From: Planctomyces sp.
GTDB taxonomy: Bacteria; Planctomycetota; Planctomycetia; Planctomycetales; Planctomycetaceae
Length of the DNA stretch: 64,000 bases
NCBI GenBank assembly: GCA_016795105.1
Contig: JAEUIH010000027.1
Coordinates: 23,313 to 87,312 of the forward strand
Direction of reading: 5' to 3'
The notes below the pieces were generated by a model. That model saw only the letters and a list, made by a program, of their open reading frames with translations. It ran no database searches and had not been told where the DNA came from. The position numbers and the translations under genes were made by a program. Below, in pieces: positions 17,401 through 24,719 of the stretch; the first letter of the stretch is position 1, and every line of letters begins with the position of its first letter.

Positions 17401-19015
17401 TGTCGACGGTGCAATCGTTGAAGCGGATTTGTTCGTTGCCAATGTTACGAATCAACCGCTGAAAATTTCGGTGGTTCTCCCCCATCCGGGTGATGGGTGG
17501 CTGTTCAATGTTGAAGACGCCAATGGGTCCACCGTGATGCTCGAGAGACGGACGCCAATCGACTTTTTCAGCCCTCAAAGATATTTGCATCTACAGCTTG
17601 CACCGGGAGAAGCAGCTCCAATGACGGGAGATCATCTGAGAGTCTCTCTGACACAGGCACAAAACGAGGAAGCATTCGAAACATCGTTGCCGAGAGTCAT
17701 CTTCCAGATTGTGCATCCAGACAGCAGCCCCGCTGCCTCAACACTCCCAACAGGACAACCGTTGGCAGATGAAGGAGGCAGCCGAATACAGGGCCGGCTC
17801 TTATCCGCTGGAGGACTCTATTCGGCAGTATTCGACGTCACGTTGCTGCAGCCGGGCGTTCCGGGATTGCGGCTGGCGCTGGATACCGGAAATGTGCCGT
17901 TCAGTGTCGTGCCTGCGTCTCTTGAAACGGGCACACTCGAGGGAAGGATTTCCGCAGATGGAATTGTGTCAACACTCCCACAACTCCGGGAAGAAACACC
18001 GGAAAGTCCACGACTGAACATGCGTGCTACTGATGATGAGCGAAAGAAGTATGAGGCATCAACTCCGATCAGCAACGAAGATCGTGTCGCAGCAGAACAT
18101 CAGAATGCACAGAAAGAACTTGAGAATGCCGCGGAGAAGATCCGGGCGATGGCTCAACTGCCACCAGTGCAGCCTGAAGAGGAACTCGAATCAGCAATCA
18201 GGACGCTGGAAGAGTCGCCCGATACGGTCAATGCGAATCGACTGGCAGTACAGCTTGCCAATCATCGGATCGACGAAACGACAGAGCAATTTGAACCGGC
18301 TCGGCTTATCGGTCTCCGCATACTCTGCAATCGCGAACAGTCGAGCACATTGGCATATCTGCGGTCTCTGAAGGACTCGAAATCGGAGCAGGAATCGTTC
18401 CGAATCGATCAACTGATGAAAGCGGTTGAGGGAGGTCGCCTGCGTGCACCAATCCGAAGTCCAGTGTCACCACCACAGGTTCCGAAAGATCGCGTACACG
18501 TTGCAACACTCTTCGACCGGAAAATTTATCTCGATGAGCTGGCTGAACCACGAGCCGCGCAACTCCTTCACATTGTTTCAAAAAAGCTGACCGACAATTA
18601 CAGAGCTCGCGAAATGCTGACGCTCAAAGAAGAGTGGCTCGAATCGCTGAACAGGGAGGTCTGGAAAAACGTCCAGAGTGGACCACGGAGTGAGTACGAA
18701 AAGGAACTGACGGATGAAGAACGATTCGTCATGTCGTATGCATGGCAATATGCCTCGATGCAGGACTGGCTGCTGACTAAATCACTCTACGAAAAGTACG
18801 GTGGTCGAGTTGGTATGGGGAGTCTCGGGATGTGGTTGGCCCCTGACGGCAGAAATGAGTTGATCCGCGAAGCGATCGAAGCCGGTAACGTCAGGTTTCA
18901 TGATCCGGCGATTGAGCAGTTGTTCTGGAAGGAAGCGAATAAGGAGAACTTCGCCGATACCTACCCAAAAGGTGATCGACTGCATCAACTTCTGAGTCAG
19001 CCGTTGCTCAGATAG
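14477..19015 (+). CDS. BlaR1/MecR1-like M56 metallopeptidase fused to WD40-like propeller and long C-terminal sensor
   Basis: 1512 aa, much longer than classical BlaR1 (about 600 aa). N-terminal membrane helices are visible at about 13-33 and 58-80, and further ones near 180 and 390-410. The M56 zinc motif is LSHELAHIRRYDP (HELAH at 274-278), followed by DREHCCDDIAAA as third-ligand region. After the helix near 390-410 (GVVLLSLLLASFVAM) comes a WD40-like stretch at about 560-770 (SSLLFTPDGQYLAEG, SSMDITPDGRFLVAHN, IHVWDLRTRMPVFQI, VRNVAFSDDGQLIVGE). Next is a beta-rich region and a charged helical C-terminus (about 1150-1512). Classical BlaR1 has a penicillin-binding sensor here; this one has none I recognise. 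The signal is therefore probably not a beta-lactam. It is coupled to the BlaI gene. Confidence 0.9.
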   Translation: MSHCAIDWSELSLQVLVTLGHFLWQGCVAAILLFATERFLLFAAERCRRSTSSTTRFRDPNAGYLLACIAFFSLPCCVLVTFAQVHDLRGPILMETAKATESRTAAESSIRESITEPPGVSDVRRATRTSSAEDGVRRSDLTPNFRRETETSVPFAETPTRPRTATWNNIVQASAPYLCICYAIGVVLMLARVGLSIIGSSRLRRLFQPITDSGLLNIIALESARLGIGRIPFAALSQRVSVPVVVGIIRPVILLPPALMSGLNQGQLAAILSHELAHIRRYDPIINFLQRIVEAFLFFHPITWWISHRVRLDREHCCDDIAAASVGRLPYAAALLQMAELCVRHDARRVAALAGLSAGGDSVSDFGDRIRRLIGADELSRVGVTWRGFAAGVVLLSLLLASFVAMGQAPELAMRQVSELAARQVPESVDEKASELARDEIFSPEPLWQRKLAAEEVASEMIRTSPLMIAMDRVLSISQDFDLRTGQQIETPLTRLPRMDEFEAILEPILRRKSSDRKFIVEVLTRMPGKTFSMPSYDVRILRASDYQQIGSTITLDGIFDVHACDADVESGGSFLLLGDRESVRIYRIETGQIESTLPVRVRRVDSVAFCPDLEWVVVSDQNDLHFWRWRDQAPVKTIHAGRTISSLLFTPDGQYLAEGPDTQADIQIRDMRTLRIIASLRDEVDSPLMVSSMDITPDGRFLVAHNEVSVDQERLTIPHRIHVWDLRTRMPVFQIATGEWVRNVAFSDDGQLIVGEFSGAAHGAMIAAWKLPDEVNHYQADVSTDVGDRLGDGVQWSRWGDLDGLLSGARLILPKDVSKAELQSGQLLQVEYRLANVSNETKTLKCFLNEGPVASSLDGNHRITVDHLNWHREPVTLVIEPGGVFVDTEHIVSVDTTGLEPGEYQAAFGSAFHYPDSILANVTHEIPHRGSIPFTITRKSNVKTHELPRSDIHWGQAAGGLQIGARFFGDSTEFVDGAIVEADLFVANVTNQPLKISVVLPHPGDGWLFNVEDANGSTVMLERRTPIDFFSPQRYLHLQLAPGEAAPMTGDHLRVSLTQAQNEEAFETSLPRVIFQIVHPDSSPAASTLPTGQPLADEGGSRIQGRLLSAGGLYSAVFDVTLLQPGVPGLRLALDTGNVPFSVVPASLETGTLEGRISADGIVSTLPQLREETPESPRLNMRATDDERKKYEASTPISNEDRVAAEHQNAQKELENAAEKIRAMAQLPPVQPEEELESAIRTLEESPDTVNANRLAVQLANHRIDETTEQFEPARLIGLRILCNREQSSTLAYLRSLKDSKSEQESFRIDQLMKAVEGGRLRAPIRSPVSPPQVPKDRVHVATLFDRKIYLDELAEPRAAQLLHIVSKKLTDNYRAREMLTLKEEWLESLNREVWKNVQSGPRSEYEKELTDEERFVMSYAWQYASMQDWLLTKSLYEKYGGRVGMGSLGMWLAPDGRNELIREAIEAGNVRFHDPAIEQLFWKEANKENFADTYPKGDRLHQLLSQPLLR

Positions 19016-19041
19016 TAGCCATCACGTTCCGCGCGCGGCGG

Positions 19042-20121
19042 TTATTTGCAGGAGTGGAGGGCCATGAGGCAGTAGGCGGTGACGAGGTTTGCGTCTCCTT
19101 CGTACCAGCGGTCAGCAGGATTGGCCCAGCTGCCGTTGGATTGTTGAAGTTCGGCGAGGCGCTGGATGAGTTCGGACTTCCAGTCGTGTTTCTTTCCGTC
19201 GCCGTCTTCGAAGTCGGTCACTTCCATAATGGACATGGTTTTTGCAAACATCTGCAGATAGTAGTACAGTCCCTGTTGTCCCATTCCCGGGTTCTCGCGC
19301 AGGGTATAGTTGCTGCGAATCCATTTTGTCGCTGCGATGACTCGATCGTCGTCCTTCTTTAGGCCCGCATAGATGATGCTCTTCAGGCCGGCATACGTGA
19401 TGCTTCCGTACGACTTATGACCGCCGTTTTCAGTGGTTCCAGCTTTTGATTCGCCACCTTTCGCAGGCGTGTAGATGAATCCGCCATCGTTGACTTTCCC
19501 GGCATACGGCAGGTTATTGTGTGACGATTCCAGATTCTGAGCCCTTGAGACGAAGACGAGTGCTTTTTGAATTGCCGGATCGTCTTCCGGTACACCTGCT
19601 TTTCGAAGTGCTTCAATCATAAACTGAGTATTCGACATGTCGGGACGCTGTTTGCTGTCGTATCCAGCTCCCCCATAGGCTCCGTCTGTCGATTCAATTC
19701 CTTCTCCTTCGTCCCACTGAAGTCCTCTCAGGAACGATTCCGCCTTCTTGATGGCGGCCGTGTATCTTCCTTCCGTATTGGCTTCCGTCAGTGCCAGCAT
19801 TGCAATGCAGGTTTCGTAGTTCTGATGTCGACTGGCTTGAGCGTGAATGCCTCCGCTTTCCTGTTGATGTTCGATGAGGAACTTCAGGCCCTTTGCAACA
19901 ACAGGGTCATCGGCCGGTCTGCCACTCTGAAGCAGTCCGGTAATAACCAGCCCGGAGATTCCGACAGAGTCCGAGCTTGTCCATGATCCGTCGGCGGCTT
20001 GAGTGACTTCGAGAAACTGAATTGCCTTTTGCTGCATCGCGGGGAGATCCTGTGCAGATGTCAGCGATGCGATCAGGGTGGATGCGAGTATTGCGGTGAG
20101 GAGGTGGATGTGGCGGTTCAT
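19042..20121 (-). CDS. Exported prenyltransferase/squalene-oxidase-repeat protein
   Basis: 359 aa from the ATG at 20121, which gives a clean signal peptide (MNRHIHLLTAILASTLIASL, cleavage after SAQ). The open frame to a GTG at 20157 lacks support. The mature protein is an alpha/alpha barrel of squalene-cyclase repeats: QAADGSWTSSDSVGISGLVITGLL, YETCIAMLALTEA, DGAYGGAGYDSKQRPDMSNTQ, ITYAGLKSIIYAGL and LQQSNGSWANPADRW. The catalytic DxDD motif of true squalene-hopene cyclases is not evident, so it is probably a binding or structural relative, as is common in planctomycetes. Confidence 0.85.
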   Translation of the reverse strand: MNRHIHLLTAILASTLIASLTSAQDLPAMQQKAIQFLEVTQAADGSWTSSDSVGISGLVITGLLQSGRPADDPVVAKGLKFLIEHQQESGGIHAQASRHQNYETCIAMLALTEANTEGRYTAAIKKAESFLRGLQWDEGEGIESTDGAYGGAGYDSKQRPDMSNTQFMIEALRKAGVPEDDPAIQKALVFVSRAQNLESSHNNLPYAGKVNDGGFIYTPAKGGESKAGTTENGGHKSYGSITYAGLKSIIYAGLKKDDDRVIAATKWIRSNYTLRENPGMGQQGLYYYLQMFAKTMSIMEVTDFEDGDGKKHDWKSELIQRLAELQQSNGSWANPADRWYEGDANLVTAYCLMALHSCK

Positions 20122-20188
20122 GGGAGAAGGGCTTCCTGTCGCTGGAGGTTGTTGCACGGGGGTACGCGAATGGGGGGGGCGCGAATGG

Positions 20189-20244
20189 GTGAGTGCGGGG
20201 TGGGGTGAGTGCGGGGTGGGGACGGGCAGGAATGCCCATCCTAC
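20189..20244. repeat. Two 16-bp G-rich units followed by a REP-A hairpin
   Basis: GTGAGTGCGGGGTGGG is present twice (20189-20204 and 20205-20220) and runs directly into GGGCAGGAATGCCC plus ATCCTAC (20221-20244). The REP ends 6 bp from the stop of the DUF1559 gene. The arrangement parallels the heptamer array plus REP at 9989-10114. Confidence 0.85.
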
Positions 20245-20250
20245 TCTTTT

Positions 20251-21276
20251 TTAGAATTCGGTGAGGACTTCGCCGTTGCTGCGGGTGCCCAGGCTTCGCC
20301 AGACTCGGAGGTCGATATTCTCGCTGATGGCACGGGCGGAGCCGTCGACCAGTGCGGCCTGAACGATGCCTGTGTGGTAGCTGCGAGACGTGATTGCGGC
20401 GTAGGTGGGGAGGCCGTTGATTCCGTTTTTACCTTCCTGCCATGAGTTGTAGTCGCAGTCATATGTGATACCGGCATTGACGCAGGGGACGTCTGAGTTC
20501 GGAGTCAGAGTCGTCGTGAACCCTTCGTGGTGGACTCGACCATCCGGCCATTCCGTATGACCAGTGTCCTTAAATTCAGTGGCAGATGTGATGATTAATG
20601 CCACATCTGCGGCAGACGTGGGAACTGCTGTCGTCGGGGGACCGCCATTGCGGCGATAGGGAGTCCATGCTTTGACTTCGGAGACCAGCAGAGTGGAGCT
20701 GGTGCCATCTGTGAAGGAGTGAAAGCTTAGTTTTGAATTGGGGAACGTTGAACCATCACCACCAGAGCCAGTGACGGGATTCCAAACGAACCATGTTCCA
20801 TAGTTGAATGCATACGATGTTGGAAACAGGATGGCTCGACCACCACCTGCATCGCGAGATCGATCTCCGTTTGGATCGCTGGGGCAGGAGTATGTCGGGA
20901 TTTTCAGTCCGCTGATTGCCTGCTGATAGTCCCATGCAATGCTGAGATCAACGTTTGAATAGAGGTTCCCCTGTTCGAGGTAAGGGAGAATTCGACCGTG
21001 GATTCCCCAGGATCCGTTATTTCCTGTGACGGTGATGGTGGGATTGATACAGGCGCTGGGAGGAAGAAACAGATAGGAATCCGCATAGTTGTGAACTGCG
21101 AGAGCGATTTGTTTCAGGTGGTTGCGACACTGAGTCCTTCGAGCAGCCTCGCGGGCCTGCTGGACGGCCGGCAGCAGAAGTGCGATCAGGACAGCGATGA
21201 TGGCGATCACAACCAGCAGTTCGATGAGAGTGAATCCACGATGGCGGGATGTGCGGCATTTGGTGTCAATCAGCAT
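20251..21276 (-). CDS. DUF1559 prepilin-like protein
   Basis: 341 aa. It has a type IV pilin-like class III leader: basic start, then [20 protein letters not shown], with processing expected between Gly and Phe. The conserved continuation [23 protein letters not shown] is the hallmark of the planctomycete DUF1559 family. The middle carries the family's typical CPSD and [14 protein letters not shown] segments, and the C-terminus has [16 protein letters not shown]. It is probably assembled or displayed by a type II/IV secretion-like system; function is unknown. The family occurs in many paralogues per planctomycete genome. Confidence 0.93.
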   Translation of the reverse strand: MLIDTKCRTSRHRGFTLIELLVVIAIIAVLIALLLPAVQQAREAARRTQCRNHLKQIALAVHNYADSYLFLPPSACINPTITVTGNNGSWGIHGRILPYLEQGNLYSNVDLSIAWDYQQAISGLKIPTYSCPSDPNGDRSRDAGGGRAILFPTSYAFNYGTWFVWNPVTGSGGDGSTFPNSKLSFHSFTDGTSSTLLVSEVKAWTPYRRNGGPPTTAVPTSAADVALIITSATEFKDTGHTEWPDGRVHHEGFTTTLTPNSDVPCVNAGITYDCDYNSWQEGKNGINGLPTYAAITSRSYHTGIVQAALVDGSARAISENIDLRVWRSLGTRSNGEVLTEF

Positions 21277-21585
21277 TGAAGGATCACTTTCAATGAATTC
21301 CGGTTCAAACAGGTAGGGTGCTGATGCTTAGAGTGAAGCTCTGTCTGGAGGCTTCCAACTGTGACTCTGCACAATGCAAACCTGATGCCGGATCGCGGTC
21401 TACAGCCGTAATTCACTGTGGATTGTGCAGGATCCTGAGTTTTCCGTATTCAAAGTACACTCTATTTCCCCCGAATCGTATTCCGTTGTCTTGAAAGAGT
21501 CTGAGCATGGCGAAATTTCCGCCATCGGTGGCGGAATTTCCGCATTCACGTCCCATGACTAAGTGAAGTCGCAGAGCAGAGGATG
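21277..21585. other. Intergenic region with one hairpin
   Basis: No gene. An inverted repeat at 21512-21540 (GAAATTTCCGCCA ... TGGCGGAATTTC, one-base bulge) lies between the stop of the beta-helix gene and the DUF1559 start, both on the minus strand. It may be a transcript-end structure for the former. The DUF1559 promoter is presumably in the remaining 230 bp but no clear boxes were identified. Confidence 0.4.
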
Positions 21586-22872
21586 TCACTCAAACATAAC
21601 ACCCATCGGTACTGCAGTGCTGTTGCCGATGGAATGCGGGGTGCTGTTTTGGTCGAGGCGGCAGTTGCTGAATCGCAGTCCGTTGATCCAGTCTTTAATT
21701 CGAGCGCCGACTTCGAAGTCTTTGAAGGTAACGTCCTGAAGTCGAACATCTGAAACGGCGGTGACGAACAGTCCGAGGGATTGTGGAGTGCGATCTCCAT
21801 GAAAACGGCAATTGTTAATCACAACTCCATTGAGTCCAGGGACTGCTGTATTGAGTTGTGGTTGGTAGGCGTGAGTCTGGCTGGATCGATAAACGTTGTC
21901 GGCGAGTCCATTGAGGACCATTCCACAGCGGAACGCTCGATCGATGACAACGTTCTCGATCCGATATCCTGTGTGCGCGTGTGGTCGTCGATCTATTGGA
22001 GCAAATTCAAATCCACAGTCGCCTCCAAAGATCGCGATGGCCGAAGCGGCTGACGAGACTTTGACGTTGCGGATCGTGATGTTGTAACAGGCTGAGCAGC
22101 GAATTCCGGCGTCGTTGGCATCGACGTTGCGGGTGAGGTTTCCGATGGTAATGTCTTCGATCAGAATATCGTGAGGATGAGTCGAATAGATTTCCTGCTT
22201 CTCCCAGAGTTCTCGCATATGAGGGATGGTCTCATCAGCGGTTGTCATCTTCCCGACGCTGCCCCAGTCCATACCAATGCCCAGCAGTGCTGCAGAGGAA
22301 TCCGGAATATGAACTCTGCGGATGATCCCATGACATCCCTCAGACATGATTTGAATGCATGAAGCGGGGAATGGCTGATCAATCGTAATGTCCTCAATCG
22401 TCCAGTCCGCGATTCTGGAAAAGTAACTGGGCTTCTGCGGTGTTCCTCCGTCGTCATAGGGAGCTCCAATGCTGATGCCGGAGTGCCAGATTCCCTGCGA
22501 CCCCTTGTTCTCGCTGCGTACGATTCGGATGGTGCCGTTTCGAATCGCGGACTTATTCGACAGTCGAACGCCATGTCCATTGGAACGCAAATCCAGCAGG
22601 AGCGTACTGCTATTAAGATCCAGTTGGACGCCTTCGGGGATCAGAAGTGCATGTCGAGAGATCTCGCCATGAACCAGGGACTCCTGAACGGAACAGATCA
22701 ATTCAGCCTTCTCCTGAATGCGAACTTCACCTCCGTGTTGTGCCTGCTGATTCAGGATCATCTGCAGCGACGTTCCATCAATGGCTTCGAAGTTTTGCGA
22801 GAGGCACTTCGCACAAAGAAGATTCGTTAGCAGGAGAATCGCTGGAATGAACAACAGCCGGGGAGTAATCAC
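21586..22872 (-). CDS. Exported right-handed beta-helix protein
   Basis: 428 aa with an N-terminal signal (MITPRLLFIPAILLLTNLLC, cleavage near CLSQ). The body is a series of short beta-strand turns typical of pectate-lyase-like parallel beta-helices: NKSAIRNGTIRIV, DWTIEDITIDQPF, HDILIEDITIGNLT, YNITIRNVKVSSAASAIAIFG, YRIENVVIDRA, VINNCRFHGD, DVRLQDVTFKDFE and LRFSNCRLDQN. No catalytic motif is evident. It may be a polysaccharide lyase or hydrolase, or a carbohydrate-binding protein. Confidence 0.8.
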   Translation of the reverse strand: MITPRLLFIPAILLLTNLLCAKCLSQNFEAIDGTSLQMILNQQAQHGGEVRIQEKAELICSVQESLVHGEISRHALLIPEGVQLDLNSSTLLLDLRSNGHGVRLSNKSAIRNGTIRIVRSENKGSQGIWHSGISIGAPYDDGGTPQKPSYFSRIADWTIEDITIDQPFPASCIQIMSEGCHGIIRRVHIPDSSAALLGIGMDWGSVGKMTTADETIPHMRELWEKQEIYSTHPHDILIEDITIGNLTRNVDANDAGIRCSACYNITIRNVKVSSAASAIAIFGGDCGFEFAPIDRRPHAHTGYRIENVVIDRAFRCGMVLNGLADNVYRSSQTHAYQPQLNTAVPGLNGVVINNCRFHGDRTPQSLGLFVTAVSDVRLQDVTFKDFEVGARIKDWINGLRFSNCRLDQNSTPHSIGNSTAVPMGVMFE

Positions 22873-22995
22873 TGGAGCTAACCTTGTAAATCGGCAAACC
22901 TGTCTCGAATCCGCTGAGCGACATTACAAACAAAGGAGCCACTTATTAGACTCGTGAGGCGACGACTAGTCAAATTCTTCTGACGATACGAACCT

Positions 22996-24681
22996 ATGAC
23001 GGGAAATCGGTGTATGCAACGCTGCGTGTTTCGCTCCATCGTTGGGGCTGTTGTGCTGTTGATTCACGGATTTGCGATGGGACAGGGGCCTCGAGTTCAG
23101 GAGATTCCGCTTCCTCCGGAAGCGACGGATATCAGCTATTCAAAGGACCGCGGCGATATCAGGATGAAGTTTCCGGAGGACATGAAAGCTGCCGGAGAAT
23201 TTTATCGCACCGAGTTGACTCGACAGAAATGGACCCGATCGAAGAAGGACAATCTGCAGAAGAACTTCTGGGTGCAGACGTTTTCAAACGGGGATCGGAC
23301 TCTGGAAGTTCGTGCCGATAATCGTGGAACGGGCTGCGAAATCCGTCTGACGCCGACGGGATACCTGTGGGACGAAGATCTTGCTCCGCGACCTGAGACA
23401 ATTCCAATCCCGGAGGATGCCAGTGACGTTGAGTATGATGACTTCTTCGAGAGGATCGAATTTAAGCACGAAGATACTCCTGAGGAGTTGATTGAGTTCT
23501 ATGCATCGAAGCTGATTCCCCCGACATGGAACAAGTCGACCGAGGATCGGGCTGATGAAGGTTCCGGATACCTGGTTCGCGAGAGCGGTAAAGCATCGGT
23601 ATCCATCCGTATTGAAGTTGAAGACGAAGAGAGTGTTGTCACCATCAGTACAGAGGGTATGTCGTGGGATGAAATTGAAAAGAAGCAGGCCGAGAAGGAA
23701 GAAAAGGAAGAGTCAGAAAAAGGCGATGATCCTGCCATGGCCGAAGCTCCGAAACGCGCGGAGAAACCAAAGCGAGGCATCGAGAAGCTCGAAAAACTGG
23801 CGTCGTCTGCAAGTGTGACTGTTGATGGGAAGACAACACAACTTACTGAAGTGATCGCCTATGAGTTAATCTCTTATGGAGAATGGCGAACTCACATCGT
23901 AGCCACAGCCAGGCCTCTCAAGCAGGACTCCCTGTTGAAACTGCTGAAGTCGAATGTTCCCGAAGAAAAGTGGGAGGACCAGTTTCGGTTGCCAATGCCC
24001 AACGTCCGGCTGGTTCTGGATGCGGACGACAGTCTGCGTTCCATTCAGCTGCAGGCGGACGGGATTCCCGGTTCTTCAACGGAGATCACCGGTGAAGCAA
24101 TCGTTGAGGGCGGGAGAGCTCGAGGCAAGGCCGTGTTGGCTGGAGACAAGTTTTTCGATCACACCTATTCGGCAGAGATTACATTCGACACGAAGTTGAT
24201 CAATCCATCGGAGGCGGCTCCAAAGTTGCTGGCGGATGCACCAAAGCTTGATCACCGAGGCTCGATCAAGCTGGACGGAAAGCTGAACCGGCTTCCACAT
24301 GTGATCGCGTACGAAGAGAGCAGCTCAGACCGAAAGGTGATCCATGTCGTGCTCACGGCAAAGCCCGTCGATCCTGCAAAAGTGCGGGCATCGCTGAATA
24401 AGTCGGGTGAGCTGGAAACTAGTGTGATTGGCTTTCAGCCGCAGGTTGATCTTGTTGTTGACCAGAGTGATGAATTGAGTTCAATGTCCATCTGGTGCGA
24501 CGGGAACTCAATCAACTGGAGCGGCAACGACAAAGTCACGTCGTTGATTCAGAGTGAGGGAGATCGGATCCGGGGAACGGCACAGACAGTGTCGGCAGAA
24601 GATGTGTTCGGCAAGCCATGCGAGTTTGAAGTTAGCTTTGATACAGTGATTATCCGAGCGGATTCAAAGAAGGCCGATTGA
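22996..24681 (+). CDS. Exported hypothetical protein with two duplicated domain pairs
   Basis: 561 aa, function unknown. A signal peptide is present (VGAVVLLIHGFAMGQ). A start at 23014 (MQRCVF) with GGGAA 8 nt upstream is an equally good choice. The first half has two related modules: IPLPPEATDISYSKDRGDIR ... AGEFYRTEL..QKW and IPIPEDASDVEYDDFFERIE ... LIEFYASKLIPPTW. After an acidic/lysine-rich linker (about residues 225-262) come two further related modules: ASVTVDGKTTQLTEVIAYE and GSIKLDGKLNRLPHVIAYE, each followed by a 'HV..TAKP' strand and a helix. This repeated architecture suggests a binding or scaffold role in the cell envelope. The kinase gene follows 38 bp downstream. Confidence 0.75.
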   Translation: MTGNRCMQRCVFRSIVGAVVLLIHGFAMGQGPRVQEIPLPPEATDISYSKDRGDIRMKFPEDMKAAGEFYRTELTRQKWTRSKKDNLQKNFWVQTFSNGDRTLEVRADNRGTGCEIRLTPTGYLWDEDLAPRPETIPIPEDASDVEYDDFFERIEFKHEDTPEELIEFYASKLIPPTWNKSTEDRADEGSGYLVRESGKASVSIRIEVEDEESVVTISTEGMSWDEIEKKQAEKEEKEESEKGDDPAMAEAPKRAEKPKRGIEKLEKLASSASVTVDGKTTQLTEVIAYELISYGEWRTHIVATARPLKQDSLLKLLKSNVPEEKWEDQFRLPMPNVRLVLDADDSLRSIQLQADGIPGSSTEITGEAIVEGGRARGKAVLAGDKFFDHTYSAEITFDTKLINPSEAAPKLLADAPKLDHRGSIKLDGKLNRLPHVIAYEESSSDRKVIHVVLTAKPVDPAKVRASLNKSGELETSVIGFQPQVDLVVDQSDELSSMSIWCDGNSINWSGNDKVTSLIQSEGDRIRGTAQTVSAEDVFGKPCEFEVSFDTVIIRADSKKAD

Positions 24682-24719
24682 GACTGAAGTGATTTCGGGT
24701 GACATTGACGAGAGACTGG

